A stretch of 64,000 nucleotides of DNA from Echinarachnius parma. Taxonomy: Eukaryota; Echinodermata; Echinoidea; Clypeasteroida; Echinarachniidae. Each line of letters starts with the position of its first letter. Positions within the stretch are counted from its first letter, which is position 1. The position numbers were made by a program, and so were the translations under genes. Of this stretch, positions 25,624-40,025 are shown one piece after another. The stretch covers positions 1 to 64,000 of the forward strand of contig JBAMJV010005504.1 in NCBI GenBank assembly GCA_037951105.1. The letters run 5' to 3'. A model generated the notes under the pieces. The model saw nothing but the letters and a program-made list of their open reading frames with translations. It ran no database searches and had not been told where the DNA came from.

Positions 25624-25737
25624 TTATTTCACAGTTAACTCCTGTAAATCCAGCCTCACATGTACACGTGTAAGAATTGACCTCTTCAGTACAGGTTCCT
25701 CCATTTAGACAGGGTGTAGTGGAGCAGTCGTCTATGA
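25624..25737 (-). CDS. EGF exon D7
   Basis: V/TTP variant, intact, GTGAGT donor. First exon of higher-order block copy 1. Confidence 0.87.
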
Positions 25738-25896
25738 CTGTAAATGGTCAGTATCAAACAATTTAGGTAATTCACATAGGTGACCATCATATTTTGGTAA
25801 TCAAATGCAATCGCGTTGCGATACTTTATATTACAATTAAGGTAGTTTGTACGATTTGTATATGCTACTTTTCAATATGGAAGTATATCGCATCAC

Positions 25897-26001
25897 TCGT
25901 TTGACAGTTATCTCCCTCATAACCAGCCACACATGCACACGTGTAGGAATTGGTTCGATCAGTACAGGTTCCACCATTTTGAGTGGGGCATTCGTCTAAG
26001 T
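25897..26001 (-). CDS. Five-cysteine EGF-like exon E7
   Basis: Intact open frame, no Cys2, GTGATG donor; counterpart of E11. Confidence 0.5.
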
Positions 26002-26379
26002 CTGTATGAATTAAACATTGCATTTGAATGTGGAAAATAACTATTAGATAATAATTATACTGTTCATCTAATACTTGCAATAGGTCTTTCAATTCAATTT
26101 CAAGATTTGTTGGTGTAGTGGACTAGTCATCTATGTCTGTAAATGGTCAGTATTTTATATTTATATTGTTGCGACTTTTACAGAGTCACTTGGTAGCAAT
26201 AGTGTGGTGATATGCTGACATGATAATCAATGCCCGATTTTCAAATGTCAGCTGCTAGTCTGTTCATTATATTGCCTTCAGTCTCTCTTATACATTATAT
26301 TACAAAGATGAAATAAATGTAAACATATAAGGAACCGTTTATATCGATTTAAGATTGTAAAGCCAATAGGACGATGTTA

Positions 26380-26511
<132 letters not shown>

Positions 26512-27392
26512 TCAGTATCAAACAATTTAGGAATTCACATAGGTGACAATCATATTTTTGTAATCAAATGCAATTGACCTCTGATACTTCTTGCAAGGTA
26601 GTTTGTTCGATTTGAATATTTTTTCGACTTTCGAGGAAAATAGGTTTCTTTGCCAAACTTTGCACATGTTTCTATGACAACTTTCTATATTTTGTTTTTG
26701 ATTGAGTAATGTGTCGAAAAATGTGGATTCCTAGATAGCTACGTAGCTTATAAATGTAGATATATAGTTAACTCAATTTTTTTTGTATAGAAGGTGGATT
26801 TAGCGCCTTTTGGAACTGAGCTCTTCATATCTAGTATGGAAATATACTGCATCATTCGTTTTATAGTTAACTTCTTCCTAACCAGCCACACGCACACGTG
26901 TAAGAATTGGTTCGATCAGAACATGTTCTACCATTTTGGGAGTTTGAAGTGAGGCTGTCGTCTATGTCAGTATTATATTGATTGTGATTAAAACAATAAT
27001 GTGGGTGTCCGTCAAACATTTCCGAGGCCAAGAGCTGCACTGCTTATTAAGTCGTGTCCTCGGGGGCAAAGACCATTGGTTATGATGGTCGAGACCGCTG
27101 AGAAGTGGACTCTAGTCCGTACAAAGTGGAAAAGGGGGCATTTTTCATCAAAAGCGGAGGGGGGGGGGGGGGGAGGGCAGCTCCTCCCCCTAGGAACGCC
27201 TATGATTGGGATTAAAACATGTATTTATATAGGGAAAATGACTATAACAGATACTGTGCATCAAATACTCGCAGTACAATTATCTGGAAGATCAGAGGGG
27301 TAAAATTACAACGATGAAATAAATATAAACATATAAGTAACCGTATATTTCGATTTAAGATTGTACAGCCAGGAAGACGATATGATACTCAC

Positions 27393-27506
27393 TTATTTCA
27401 CAGTTAACTCCTGTAAATCCAGCCTCACATGTACACGTGTAAGAATTGAACTCTTCAGTACAGGTTCCTCCATTTAGACAGGGTGAAGTGGAGCAGTCGT
27501 CTATGA
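27393..27506 (-). CDS. EGF exon D8
   Basis: F/TSP variant, intact; counterpart of D12. Confidence 0.87.
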
Positions 27507-27666
27507 CTGTAAATGGTCAGTATCAAACAATTTAGGTAATTCACATAGGTGACCATCATATTTTTGTAATCAAATGCAATCGCGTTGCGATACTTTATAT
27601 TACAATTAAGGTAGTTTGTACGATTTGTATAATGCTACTTTTCAATATGGAAGTATATCGCATCAC

Positions 27667-27771
27667 TCGTTTGACAGTTATCTCCCTCATAACCAGCCAC
27701 ACATGCACACGTGTAGGAATTGGTTCGATCAGTACAGGTTCCACCATTTTGAGTGGGGCATTCGTCTAAGT
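27667..27771 (-). CDS. Five-cysteine EGF-like exon E8
   Basis: Intact open frame, no Cys2, GTGATG donor; counterpart of E12. Confidence 0.5.
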
Positions 27772-28149
27772 CTGTATGAATTAAACATTGCATTTGAATG
27801 TGGAAAATAACTATTAGATAATAATTATACTGTTCATCTAATACTTGCAATACGTCTTTCAATTCAATTTCAAGATTTGTTGGTGTAGTGGACTAGTCAT
27901 CTATGTCTGTAAATGGTCAGTATTTTATATTTATATTGTTGCGACTTTTACAGAGTCACTTGGTAGCAATAGTGTGGTGATATGCTGACATGATAATCAA
28001 TGCCCGATTTTCAAATGTCAGCTGCTAGTCTGTTCATTATATTGCCTTCAGTCTCTCTTATACATTATATTACAAAGATGAAATAAATGTAAACATATAA
28101 GGAACCGTTTATATCGATTTAAGATTGTAAAGCCAATAGGACGATGTTA

Positions 28150-28281
<132 letters not shown>

Positions 28282-29164
28282 TCAGTATCAAACAATTTAG
28301 GAATTCACATAGGTGACCATCATATTTTTGTAATCAAATGCAATTGACCTCTGATACTTCTTGCAAGGTAGTTTGTTCGATTTGAATATTTTTTCGACTT
28401 TCGAGGAAAATAGGTTTCTTTGCCAAACTTTGCACATGTTTCTATGACAACTTTCTATATTTTGTTTTTGATTGAGTAATGTGTCGAAAAATGTGGATTC
28501 CTAGATAGCTATGTAGCTTATAAATGTAGATATATAGTTAACTCAATTTTTGTTTGTATATAAGCTGGATTTAGCGCCTTTTGGAACTGAGCTCTTCATA
28601 TCTAGTATGGAAATATACTGCATCATTCGTTTTATAGTTAACTTCTTCCTAACCAGCCACACGCACACGTGTAAGAATTGGTTCGATCAGAACATGTTCT
28701 ACCATTTTGGGAGTTTGAAGTGAGGCTGTCGTCTATGTCTGTATTATATTGATTGTGATTAAAACAATAATGTGGGTGTCCGTCAAACATTTCCGAGGCC
28801 AAGAGCTGCACTGCTTATTAAGTCGTGTCCTCGGGGGCAAAGACCATTGGTTATGATGGTCGAGACCGCTGAGAAGTGAACTCTAGCCCGTACAAAGTGG
28901 AAAAGGGGCCATTTTTCATCAAAAGCGGAGAGGGGGGAGGGGGGGGGGGCAGCCCCTCCCCCTAGGTACGCCTATGATTGGGATTAAAACATGAATTTAT
29001 ATAGGGAAAATGACTATTACAGATACTGTGCATCAAATACTTGCAGTACGATTATCTGGAAGATCAGAGGGGTACAATTACAACGATGAAATAAATATAA
29101 ACATATAAGTAACCGTATATTTCGATTTAAGATTGTACAGCCAACAAGACGATATGATACTCAC

Positions 29165-29278
29165 TTATTTCACAGTTAACTCCTGTAAATCCAGCCTCAC
29201 ATGTACACGTGTAAGAATTGACCTCTTCAGTACAGGTTCCTCCATTTAGACAGGGTGTAGTGGAGCAGTCGTCTATGA
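29165..29278 (-). CDS. EGF exon D9
   Basis: V/TTP variant, intact; counterpart of D13. Confidence 0.87.
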
Positions 29279-29437
29279 CTGTAAATGGTCAGTATCAAAC
29301 AATTTAGGTAATTCACATAGGTGACCATCATATTTTTGTAATCAAATGCAATCGGGTTGCGATATTTTATATTATAATTAAGGTAGTTTGTACGATTTGT
29401 ATATGTTATTTTTAAATATGGAAGTATATCGCATCAC

Positions 29438-29542
29438 TCGTTTGACAGTTATCTCCCTCTTAACCAGCCACACATGCACACGTGTAGGAATTGGTTGGAT
29501 CAATACAGGTTCCACCATTTTGAGTGGGGCATTCGTCTAAGT
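29438..29542 (-). pseudogene. EGF-like exon E9 with a nonsense codon
   Basis: Same design as E1 but with IDPTNSYT, and the Tyr of AGYEG is a TAA stop. Inclusion in mRNA would truncate the protein. The change is shared with E10, E13 and E14. Confidence 0.75.
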
Positions 29543-29926
29543 CTGTATGAATTAAACATTGCATTCGAATGTGGAAAATAACTATTAGATAATAATTATA
29601 CTGTTCATCTAATACTTGCAATACGACTTTCAATTCAATTTCAAGATTTGTTGGTGTAGTGGACTAGTCGTCTATGTCTGTAAATTGTCAGTATTTTATA
29701 TTTATATTGTTGCGACTTTTACAGAGTCACTTGGTAGCAATAGTGTGGTGATATGCTGACATGATAATCAATGCCCGATTTTTAAATGTCAGCTGCTAGT
29801 CTGTTCATTATATTGCCTTCAGTCTCTCTCATGCATTATATTACAAAGATGAAATAAATGTAAACATATAAATATAAGGATCCGTATATATCGATTTAAG
29901 ATTGTAAAGCCAATAGGACGATGTTA

Positions 29927-30058
<132 letters not shown>

Positions 30059-30933
30059 TCAGTATCAAACAATTTAGGAATTCACATAGGTGACCATCAT
30101 ATTTTTGTAATCAAATGAAATTGACCTCTGATACTTCTTGCAAGGTAGTTTGCTCGATTTTAATATTTTTTTCAACTTTCGAAGAAAATAGGTTTCTTTT
30201 GCCCAACTTTCCACATGTGCCTATGATAACTCTCTATATTTTGTTTTTGAGTGAGTAATTTGTACAAATGTGGATTCCTAGATAGCTACGTAGCTTATAA
30301 ATGTAGATATATAGTTAACTAAATTTTCTTTTCATAGAAGGTGGATTTAGAGCCTTTTGGAACTGAGCTCTTCATATCTAGTATGGAAATATACTGCATC
30401 ACTCGTTTTATAGTTAACTTCTTCCTAACCAGCCACACGCACACGTGTAAGAATTGGTTTGATCAGAACATGTTCTACCATTTTGGGAGTTTGAAGTGAG
30501 GCTGTCGTCTATGTCTGTATTATATTGATTGTGATAAAAAAAATAATGTGGGTGTCCGTCAAACATTTCCGAGGCCAAGAGCAGCACTGCTTATTAAGTT
30601 GTGTCCTCGGGGGCAAAGACCATTGGTTATGATGGTCGAGACCGCTGAGAAGTGGACTCTAGTCCGTACAAAGGAAAAGGGGCCATTTTTCATCAAAAGC
30701 GGAGGGGTGGGGGGAGGGCAGCTCCTCCCCCTAGGTACGCCTATGATTGGGATTAAAACATGAATTTATATAGGGAAAATGACTATTACAGATACTGTGC
30801 ATCAAATACTTGCAGTACGATTATCTGGAAGATCAGAGGGGTACAATTACAACGATGAAATAAATATAAACATATAAGTAACCGTATATTTCGATTTAAG
30901 ATTGTACAGCCAACAAGACGATATGATACTCAC

Positions 30934-31047
30934 TTATTTCACAGTTAACTCCTGTAAATCCAGCCTCACATGTACACGTGTAAGAATTGACCTCTTCAGT
31001 ACAGGTTCCTCCATTTAGACAGGGTGTAGTGGAGCAGTCGTCTATGA
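30934..31047 (-). CDS. EGF exon D10
   Basis: V/TTP variant, intact; counterpart of D14. Confidence 0.87.
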
Positions 31048-31206
31048 CTGTAAATGGTCAGTATCAAACAATTTAGGTAATTCACATAGGTGACCATCAT
31101 ATTTTTGTAATCAAATGCAATCGCGTTGCGATATTTTATATTATAATTAAGGTAGTTTGTACGATTTGTATATGTTATTTTTAAATATGGAAGTATATCG
31201 CATCAC

Positions 31207-31311
31207 TCGTTTGACAGTTATCTCCCTCTTAACCAGCCACACATGCACACGTGTAGGAATTGGTTGGATCAATACAGGTTCCACCATTTTGAGTGGGGCA
31301 TTCGTCTAAGT
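31207..31311 (-). pseudogene. EGF-like exon E10 with a nonsense codon
   Basis: Same TAA as E9, in the next unit, so the nonsense allele had already spread by unit duplication before the 7.08-kb block doubled. Confidence 0.75.
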
Positions 31312-31695
31312 CTGTATGAATTAAACATTGCATTCGAATGTGGAAAATAACTATTAGATAATAATTATACTGTTCATCTAATACTTGCAATACGACTTTC
31401 AATTCAATTTCAAGATTTGTTGGTGTAGTGGACTAGTCGTCTATGTCTGTAAATTGTCAGTATTTTATATTTATATTGTTGCGACTTTTACAGAGTCACT
31501 TGGTAGCAATAGTGTGGTGATATGCTGACATGATAATCAATGCCCGATTTTTAAATGTCAGCTGCTAGTCTGTTCATTATATTGCCTTCAGTCTCTCTCA
31601 TGCATTATATTACAAAGATGAAATAAATGTAAACATATAAATATAAGGATCCGTATATATCGATTTAAGATTATAAAGCCAATAGGACGATGTTA

Positions 31696-31827
<132 letters not shown>

Positions 31828-32702
31828 TCAGTATCAAACAATTTAGGAATTCACATAGGTGACCATCATATTTTTGTAATCAAATGAAATTGACCTCTGA
31901 TACTTCTTGCAAGGTAGTTTGCTCGATTTTAATATTTTTTTCAACTTTCGAAGAAAATAGGTTTCTTTTGCCCAACTTTCCACATATGCCTATGATAACT
32001 TTCTATTTTTTGTTTTTGAGTGAGTAATTTGTACAAATGTGGATTCCTAGATAGCTACGTAGCTTATAAATGTAGATATATAGTTAACTAAATTTTCTTT
32101 TCATAGAAGGTGGATTTAGAGCCTTTTGGAACTGAGCTCTTCATATCTAGTATGGAAATATACTGCATCACTCGTTTTATAGTTAACTTCTTCCTAACCA
32201 GCCACACGCACACGTGTAAGAATTGGTTCGATCAGAACATGTTCTACCATTTTGGGAGTTTGAAGTGAGGCTGTCGTCTATGTCTGTATTATATTGATTG
32301 TGATAAAAAAAATAATGTGGGTGTCCGTCAAACATTTCCGAGGCCAAGAGCTGCACTGCTTATTAAGTTGTGTCCTCGGGGGCAAAGACCATTGGTTATG
32401 ATGGTCGAGACCGCTGAGAAGTGGACTCTAGTCCGTACAAAGGAAAAGGGGCCATTTTTCATCAAAAGCGGAGGGGTGGGGGGAGGGCAGCTCCTCCCCC
32501 TAGGTACGCCTATGATTGGGATTAAAACATGAATTTATATAGGGAAAATGACTATTACAGATACTGTGCATCAAATACTTGCAGTACGATTATCTGGAAG
32601 ATCAGAGGGGTACAATTACAACGATGAAATAAATATAAACATATAAGAAACCGTATATTTCGATTTAAGATTGTACAGCCAAGAAGACGATATGATACTC
32701 AC

Positions 32703-32816
32703 TTATTTCACAGTTAACTCCTGTAAATCCAGCCTCACATGTACACGTGTAAGAATTGACCTCTTCAGTACAGGTTCCTCCATTTAGACAGGGTGTAGTG
32801 GAGCAGTCGTCTATGA
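32703..32816 (-). CDS. EGF exon D11
   Basis: V/TTP variant, intact; first exon of block copy 2. Confidence 0.87.
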
Positions 32817-32975
32817 CTGTAAATGGTCAGTATCAAACAATTTAGGTAATTCACATAGGTGACCATCATATTTTGGTAATCAAATGCAATCGCGTTGCGA
32901 TACTTTATATTACAATTAAGGTAGTTTGTACGATTTGTATATGCTACTTTTCAATATGGAAGTATATCGCATCAC

Positions 32976-33080
32976 TCGTTTGACAGTTATCTCCCTCATA
33001 ACCAGCCACACATGCACACGTGTAGGAATTGGTTCGATCAGTACAGGTTCCACCATTTTGAGTGGGGCATTCGTCTAAGT
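32976..33080 (-). CDS. Five-cysteine EGF-like exon E11
   Basis: Intact open frame, no Cys2, GTGATG donor. Confidence 0.5.
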
Positions 33081-33458
33081 CTGTATGAATTAAACATTGC
33101 ATTTGAATGTGGAAAATAACTATTAGATAATAATTATACTGTTCATCTAATACTTGCAATAGGTCTTTCAATTCAATTTCAAGATTTGTTGGTGTAGTGG
33201 ACTAGTCATCTATGTCTGTAAATGGTCAGTATTTTATATTTATATTGTTGCGACTTTTACAGAGTCACTTGGTAGCAATAGTGTGGTGATATGCTGACAT
33301 GATAATCAATGCCCGATTTTCAAATGTCAGCTGCTAGTCTGTTCATTATATTGCCTTCAGTCTCTCTTATACATTATATTACAAAGATGAAATAAATGTA
33401 AACATATAAGGAACCGTTTATATCGATTTAAGATTGTAAAGCCAATAGGACGATGTTA

Positions 33459-33590
<132 letters not shown>

Positions 33591-34474
33591 TCAGTATCAA
33601 ACAATTTAGGAATTCACATAGGTGACAATCATATTTTTGTAATCAAATGCAATTGACCTCTGATACTTCTTGCAAGGTAGTTTGTTCGATTTGAATATTT
33701 TTTCGACTTTCGAGGAAAATAGGTTTCTTTGCCAAACTTTGCACATGTTTCTATGACAACTTTCTATATTTTGTTTTTGATTGAGTAATGTGTCGAAAAA
33801 TGTGGATTCCTAGATAGCTACGTAGCTTATAAATGTAGATATATAGTTAACTCAATTTTTTTTGTATAGAAGGTGGATTTAGCGCCTTTTGGAACTGAGC
33901 TCTTCATATCTAGTATGGAAATATACTGCATCATTCGTTTTATAGTTAACTTCTTCCTAACCAGCCACACGCACACGTGTAAGAATTGGTTCGATCAGAA
34001 CATGTTCTACCATTTTGGGAGTTTGAAGTGAGGCTGTCGTCTATGTCAGTATTATATTGATTGTGATTAAAACAATAATGTGGGTGTCCGTCAAACATTT
34101 CCGAGGCCAAGAGCTGCACTGCTTATTAAGTCGTGTCCTCGGGGGCAAAGACCATTGGTTATGATGGTCGAGACCGCTGAGAAGTGGACTCTAGTCCGTA
34201 CAAAGTGGAAAAGGGGGCATTTTTCATCAAAAGCGGAGGGGGGGGGGGGGGGGGGAGGGCAGCTCCTCCCCCTAGGAACGCCTATGATTGGGATTAAAAC
34301 ATGTATTTATATAGGGAAAATGACTATAACAGATACTGTGCATCAAATACTCGCAGTACAATTATCTGGAAGATCAGAGGGGTAAAATTACAACGATGAA
34401 ATAAATATAAACATATAAGTAACCGTATATTTCGATTTAAGATTGTACAGCCAGGAAGACGATATGATACTCAC

Positions 34475-34588
34475 TTATTTCACAGTTAACTCCTGTAAAT
34501 CCAGCCTCACATGTACACGTGTAAGAATTGAACTCTTCAGTACAGGTTCCTCCATTTAGACAGGGTGAAGTGGAGCAGTCGTCTATGA
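34475..34588 (-). CDS. EGF exon D12
   Basis: F/TSP variant, intact. Confidence 0.87.
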
Positions 34589-34748
34589 CTGTAAATGGTC
34601 AGTATCAAACAATTTAGGTAATTCACATAGGTGACCATCATATTTTTGTAATCAAATGCAATCGCGTTGCGATACTTTATATTACAATTAAGGTAGTTTG
34701 TACGATTTGTATAATGCTACTTTTCAATATGGAAGTATATCGCATCAC

Positions 34749-34853
34749 TCGTTTGACAGTTATCTCCCTCATAACCAGCCACACATGCACACGTGTAGGA
34801 ATTGGTTCGATCAGTACAGGTTCCACCATTTTGAGTGGGGCATTCGTCTAAGT
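34749..34853 (-). CDS. Five-cysteine EGF-like exon E12
   Basis: Intact open frame, no Cys2, GTGATG donor. Confidence 0.5.
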
Positions 34854-35231
34854 CTGTATGAATTAAACATTGCATTTGAATGTGGAAAATAACTATTAGA
34901 TAATAATTATACTGTTCATCTAATACTTGCAATACGTCTTTCAATTCAATTTCAAGATTTGTTGGTGTAGTGGACTAGTCATCTATGTCTGTAAATGGTC
35001 AGTATTTTATATTTATATTGTTGCGACTTTTACAGAGTCACTTGGTAGCAATAGTGTGGTGATATGCTGACATGATAATCAATGCCCGATTTTCAAATGT
35101 CAGCTGCTAGTCTGTTCATTATATTGCCTTCAGTCTCTCTTATACATTATATTACAAAGATGAAATAAATGTAAACATATAAGGAACCGTTTATATCGAT
35201 TTAAGATTGTAAAGCCAATAGGACGATGTTA

Positions 35232-35363
<132 letters not shown>

Positions 35364-36247
35364 TCAGTATCAAACAATTTAGGAATTCACATAGGTGACC
35401 ATCATATTTTTGTAATCAAATGCAATTGACCTCTGATACTTCTTGCAAGGTAGTTTGTTCGATTTGAATATTTTTTCGACTTTCGAGGAAAATAGGTTTC
35501 TTTGCCAAACTTTGCACATGTTTCTATGACAACTTTCTATATTTTGTTTTTGATTGAGTAATGTGTCGAAAAATGTGGATTCCTAGATAGCTATGTAGCT
35601 TATAAATGTAGATATATAGTTAACTCAATTTTTGTTTGTATATAAGGTGGATTTAGCGCCTTTTGGAACTGAGCTCTTCATATCTAGTATGGAAATATAC
35701 TGCATCATTCGTTTTATAGTTAACTTCTTCCTAACCAGCCACACGCACACGTGTAAGAATTGGTTCGATCAGAACATGTTCTACCATTTTGGGAGTTTGA
35801 AGTGAGGCTGTCGTCTATGTCTGTATTATATTGATTGTGATTAAAACAATAATGTGGGTGTCCGTCAAACATTTCCGAGGCCAAGAGCTGCACTGCTTAT
35901 TAAGTCGTGTCCTCGGGGGCAAAGACCATTGGTTATGATGGTCGAGACCGCTGAGAAGTGAACTCTAGCCCGTACAAAGTGGAAAAGGGGCCATTTTTCA
36001 TCAAAAGCGGAGAGGGGGGAGGGGGGGGGGGGCAGCCCCTCCCCCTAGGTACGCCTATGATTGGGATTAAAACATGAATTTATATAGGGAAAATGACTAT
36101 TACAGATACTGTGCATCAAATACTTGCAGTACGATTATCTGGAAGATCAGAGGGGTACAATTACAACGATGAAATAAATATAAACATATAAGTAACCGTA
36201 TATTTCGATTTAAGATTGTACAGCCAACAAGACGATATGATACTCAC

Positions 36248-36361
36248 TTATTTCACAGTTAACTCCTGTAAATCCAGCCTCACATGTACACGTGTAAGAA
36301 TTGACCTCTTCAGTACAGGTTCCTCCATTTAGACAGGGTGTAGTGGAGCAGTCGTCTATGA
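36248..36361 (-). CDS. EGF exon D13
   Basis: V/TTP variant, intact. Confidence 0.87.
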
Positions 36362-36520
36362 CTGTAAATGGTCAGTATCAAACAATTTAGGTAATTCACA
36401 TAGGTGACCATCATATTTTTGTAATCAAATGCAATCGGGTTGCGATATTTTATATTATAATTAAGGTAGTTTGTACGATTTGTATATGTTATTTTTAAAT
36501 ATGGAAGTATATCGCATCAC

Positions 36521-36625
36521 TCGTTTGACAGTTATCTCCCTCTTAACCAGCCACACATGCACACGTGTAGGAATTGGTTGGATCAATACAGGTTCCACCA
36601 TTTTGAGTGGGGCATTCGTCTAAGT
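36521..36625 (-). pseudogene. EGF-like exon E13 with a nonsense codon
   Basis: Carries the TAA of E9 at the AGYEG tyrosine; block counterpart of E9. Confidence 0.75.
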
Positions 36626-37009
36626 CTGTATGAATTAAACATTGCATTCGAATGTGGAAAATAACTATTAGATAATAATTATACTGTTCATCTAATACTT
36701 GCAATACGACTTTCAATTCAATTTCAAGATTTGTTGGTGTAGTGGACTAGTCGTCTATGTCTGTAAATTGTCAGTATTTTATATTTATATTGTTGCGACT
36801 TTTACAGAGTCACTTGGTAGCAATAGTGTGGTGATATGCTGACATGATAATCAATGCCCGATTTTTAAATGTCAGCTGCTAGTCTGTTCATTATATTGCC
36901 TTCAGTCTCTCTCATGCATTATATTACAAAGATGAAATAAATGTAAACATATAAATATAAGGATCCGTATATATCGATTTAAGATTGTAAAGCCAATAGG
37001 ACGATGTTA

Positions 37010-37141
<132 letters not shown>

Positions 37142-38016
37142 TCAGTATCAAACAATTTAGGAATTCACATAGGTGACCATCATATTTTTGTAATCAAATG
37201 AAATTGACCTCTGATACTTCTTGCAAGGTAGTTTGCTCGATTTTAATATTTTTTTCAACTTTCGAAGAAAATAGGTTTCTTTTGCCCAACTTTCCACATG
37301 TGCCTATGATAACTCTCTATATTTTGTTTTTGAGTGAGTAATTTGTACAAATGTGGATTCCTAGATAGCTACGTAGCTTATAAATGTAGATATATAGTTA
37401 ACTAAATTTTCTTTTCATAGAAGGTGGATTTAGAGCCTTTTGGAACTGAGCTCTTCATATCTAGTATGGAAATATACTGCATCACTCGTTTTATAGTTAA
37501 CTTCTTCCTAACCAGCCACACGCACACGTGTAAGAATTGGTTTGATCAGAACATGTTCTACCATTTTGGGAGTTTGAAGTGAGGCTGTCGTCTATGTCTG
37601 TATTATATTGATTGTGATAAAAAAAATAATGTGGGTGTCCGTCAAACATTTCCGAGGCCAAGAGCAGCACTGCTTATTAAGTTGTGTCCTCGGGGGCAAA
37701 GACCATTGGTTATGATGGTCGAGACCGCTGAGAAGTGGACTCTAGTCCGTACAAAGGAAAAGGGGCCATTTTTCATCAAAAGCGGAGGGGTGGGGGGAGG
37801 GCAGCTCCTCCCCCTAGGTACGCCTATGATTGGGATTAAAACATGAATTTATATAGGGAAAATGACTATTACAGATACTGTGCATCAAATACTTGCAGTA
37901 CGATTATCTGGAAGATCAGAGGGGTACAATTACAACGATGAAATAAATATAAACATATAAGTAACCGTATATTTCGATTTAAGATTGTACAGCCAACAAG
38001 ACGATATGATACTCAC

Positions 38017-38130
38017 TTATTTCACAGTTAACTCCTGTAAATCCAGCCTCACATGTACACGTGTAAGAATTGACCTCTTCAGTACAGGTTCCTCCATTTA
38101 GACAGGGTGTAGTGGAGCAGTCGTCTATGA
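38017..38130 (-). CDS. EGF exon D14
   Basis: V/TTP variant, intact. Confidence 0.87.
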
Positions 38131-38289
38131 CTGTAAATGGTCAGTATCAAACAATTTAGGTAATTCACATAGGTGACCATCATATTTTTGTAATCAAATG
38201 CAATCGCGTTGCGATATTTTATATTATAATTAAGGTAGTTTGTACGATTTGTATATGTTATTTTTAAATATGGAAGTATATCGCATCAC

Positions 38290-38394
38290 TCGTTTGACAG
38301 TTATCTCCCTCTTAACCAGCCACACATGCACACGTGTAGGAATTGGTTGGATCAATACAGGTTCCACCATTTTGAGTGGGGCATTCGTCTAAGT
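38290..38394 (-). pseudogene. EGF-like exon E14 with a nonsense codon
   Basis: Same TAA as E9, E10 and E13. Confidence 0.75.
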
Positions 38395-38778
38395 CTGTAT
38401 GAATTAAACATTGCATTCGAATGTGGAAAATAACTATTAGATAATAATTATACTGTTCATCTAATACTTGCAATACGACTTTCAATTCAATTTCAAGATT
38501 TGTTGGTGTAGTGGACTAGTCGTCTATGTCTGTAAATTGTCAGTATTTTATATTTATATTGTTGCGACTTTTACAGAGTCACTTGGTAGCAATAGTGTGG
38601 TGATATGCTGACATGATAATCAATGCCCGATTTTTAAATGTCAGCTGCTAGTCTGTTCATTATATTGCCTTCAGTCTCTCTCATGCATTATATTACAAAG
38701 ATGAAATAAATGTAAACATATAAATATAAGGATCCGTATATATCGATTTAAGATTATAAAGCCAATAGGACGATGTTA

Positions 38779-38910
<132 letters not shown>

Positions 38911-39785
38911 TCAGTATCAAACAATTTAGGAATTCACATAGGTGACCATCATATTTTTGTAATCAAATGAAATTGACCTCTGATACTTCTTGCAAGGTAG
39001 TTTGCTCGATTTTAATATTTTTTTCAACTTTCGAAGAAAATAGGTTTCTTTTGCCCAACTTTCCACATATGCCTATGATAACTTTCTATTTTTTGTTTTT
39101 GAGTGAGTAATTTGTACAAATGTGGATTCCTAGATAGCTACGTAGCTTATAAATGTAGATATATAGTTAACTAAATTTTCTTTTCATAGAAGGTGGATTT
39201 AGAGCCTTTTGGAACTGAGCTCTTCATATCTAGTATGGAAATATACTGCATCACTCGTTTTATAGTTAACTTCTTCCTAACCAGCCACACGCACACGTGT
39301 AAGAATTGGTTCGATCAGAACATGTTCTACCATTTTGGGAGTTTGAAGTGAGGCTGTCGTCTATGTCTGTATTATATTGATTGTGATAAAAAAAATAATG
39401 TGGGTGTCCGTCAAACATTTCCGAGGCCAAGAGCTGCACTGCTTATTAAGTTGTGTCCTCGGGGGCAAAGACCATTGGTTATGATGGTCGAGACCGCTGA
39501 GAAGTGGACTCTAGTCCGTACAAAGGAAAAGGGGCCACTTTTCATCAAAAGCGGAGGGGTGGGGGGAGGGCAGCTCCTCCCCCTAGGTACGCCTATGATT
39601 GGGATTAAAACATGAATTTATATAGGGAAAATGACTATTACAGATACTGTGCATCAAATACTTGCAGTACGATTATCTGGAAGATCAGAGGGGTACAATT
39701 ACAACGATGAAATAAATATAAACATATAAGAAACCGTATATTTCGATTTAAGATTGTACAGCCAAGAAGACGATATGATACTCAC

Positions 39786-39899
39786 TTATTTCACAGTTAA
39801 CTCCTGTAAATCCAGTCTCACATGTACACGTGTAAGAATTGACCTCTTCAGTACAGGTTCCTCCATTTAGACAGGGTGAAGTGGAGCAGTCGTCTATGA
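39786..39899 (-). CDS. EGF exon D15
   Basis: V/TSP variant with CETGFTG instead of CEAGFTG; marks the right border of the 7.08-kb block, since D11 at the matching place has CEAGFTG and STTP. Intact, GTGAGT donor. Confidence 0.86.
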
Positions 39900-40025
39900 C
39901 TGTAAATGGTCAGTATCAAACAATTTAGGTAATTCACATAGGTGACCATCATATTTTTGTAATCAAATGCAATCGCGTTGCGATATTTTATATTACAATT
40001 AAGGTAGTTTGTACGATTTGTATAT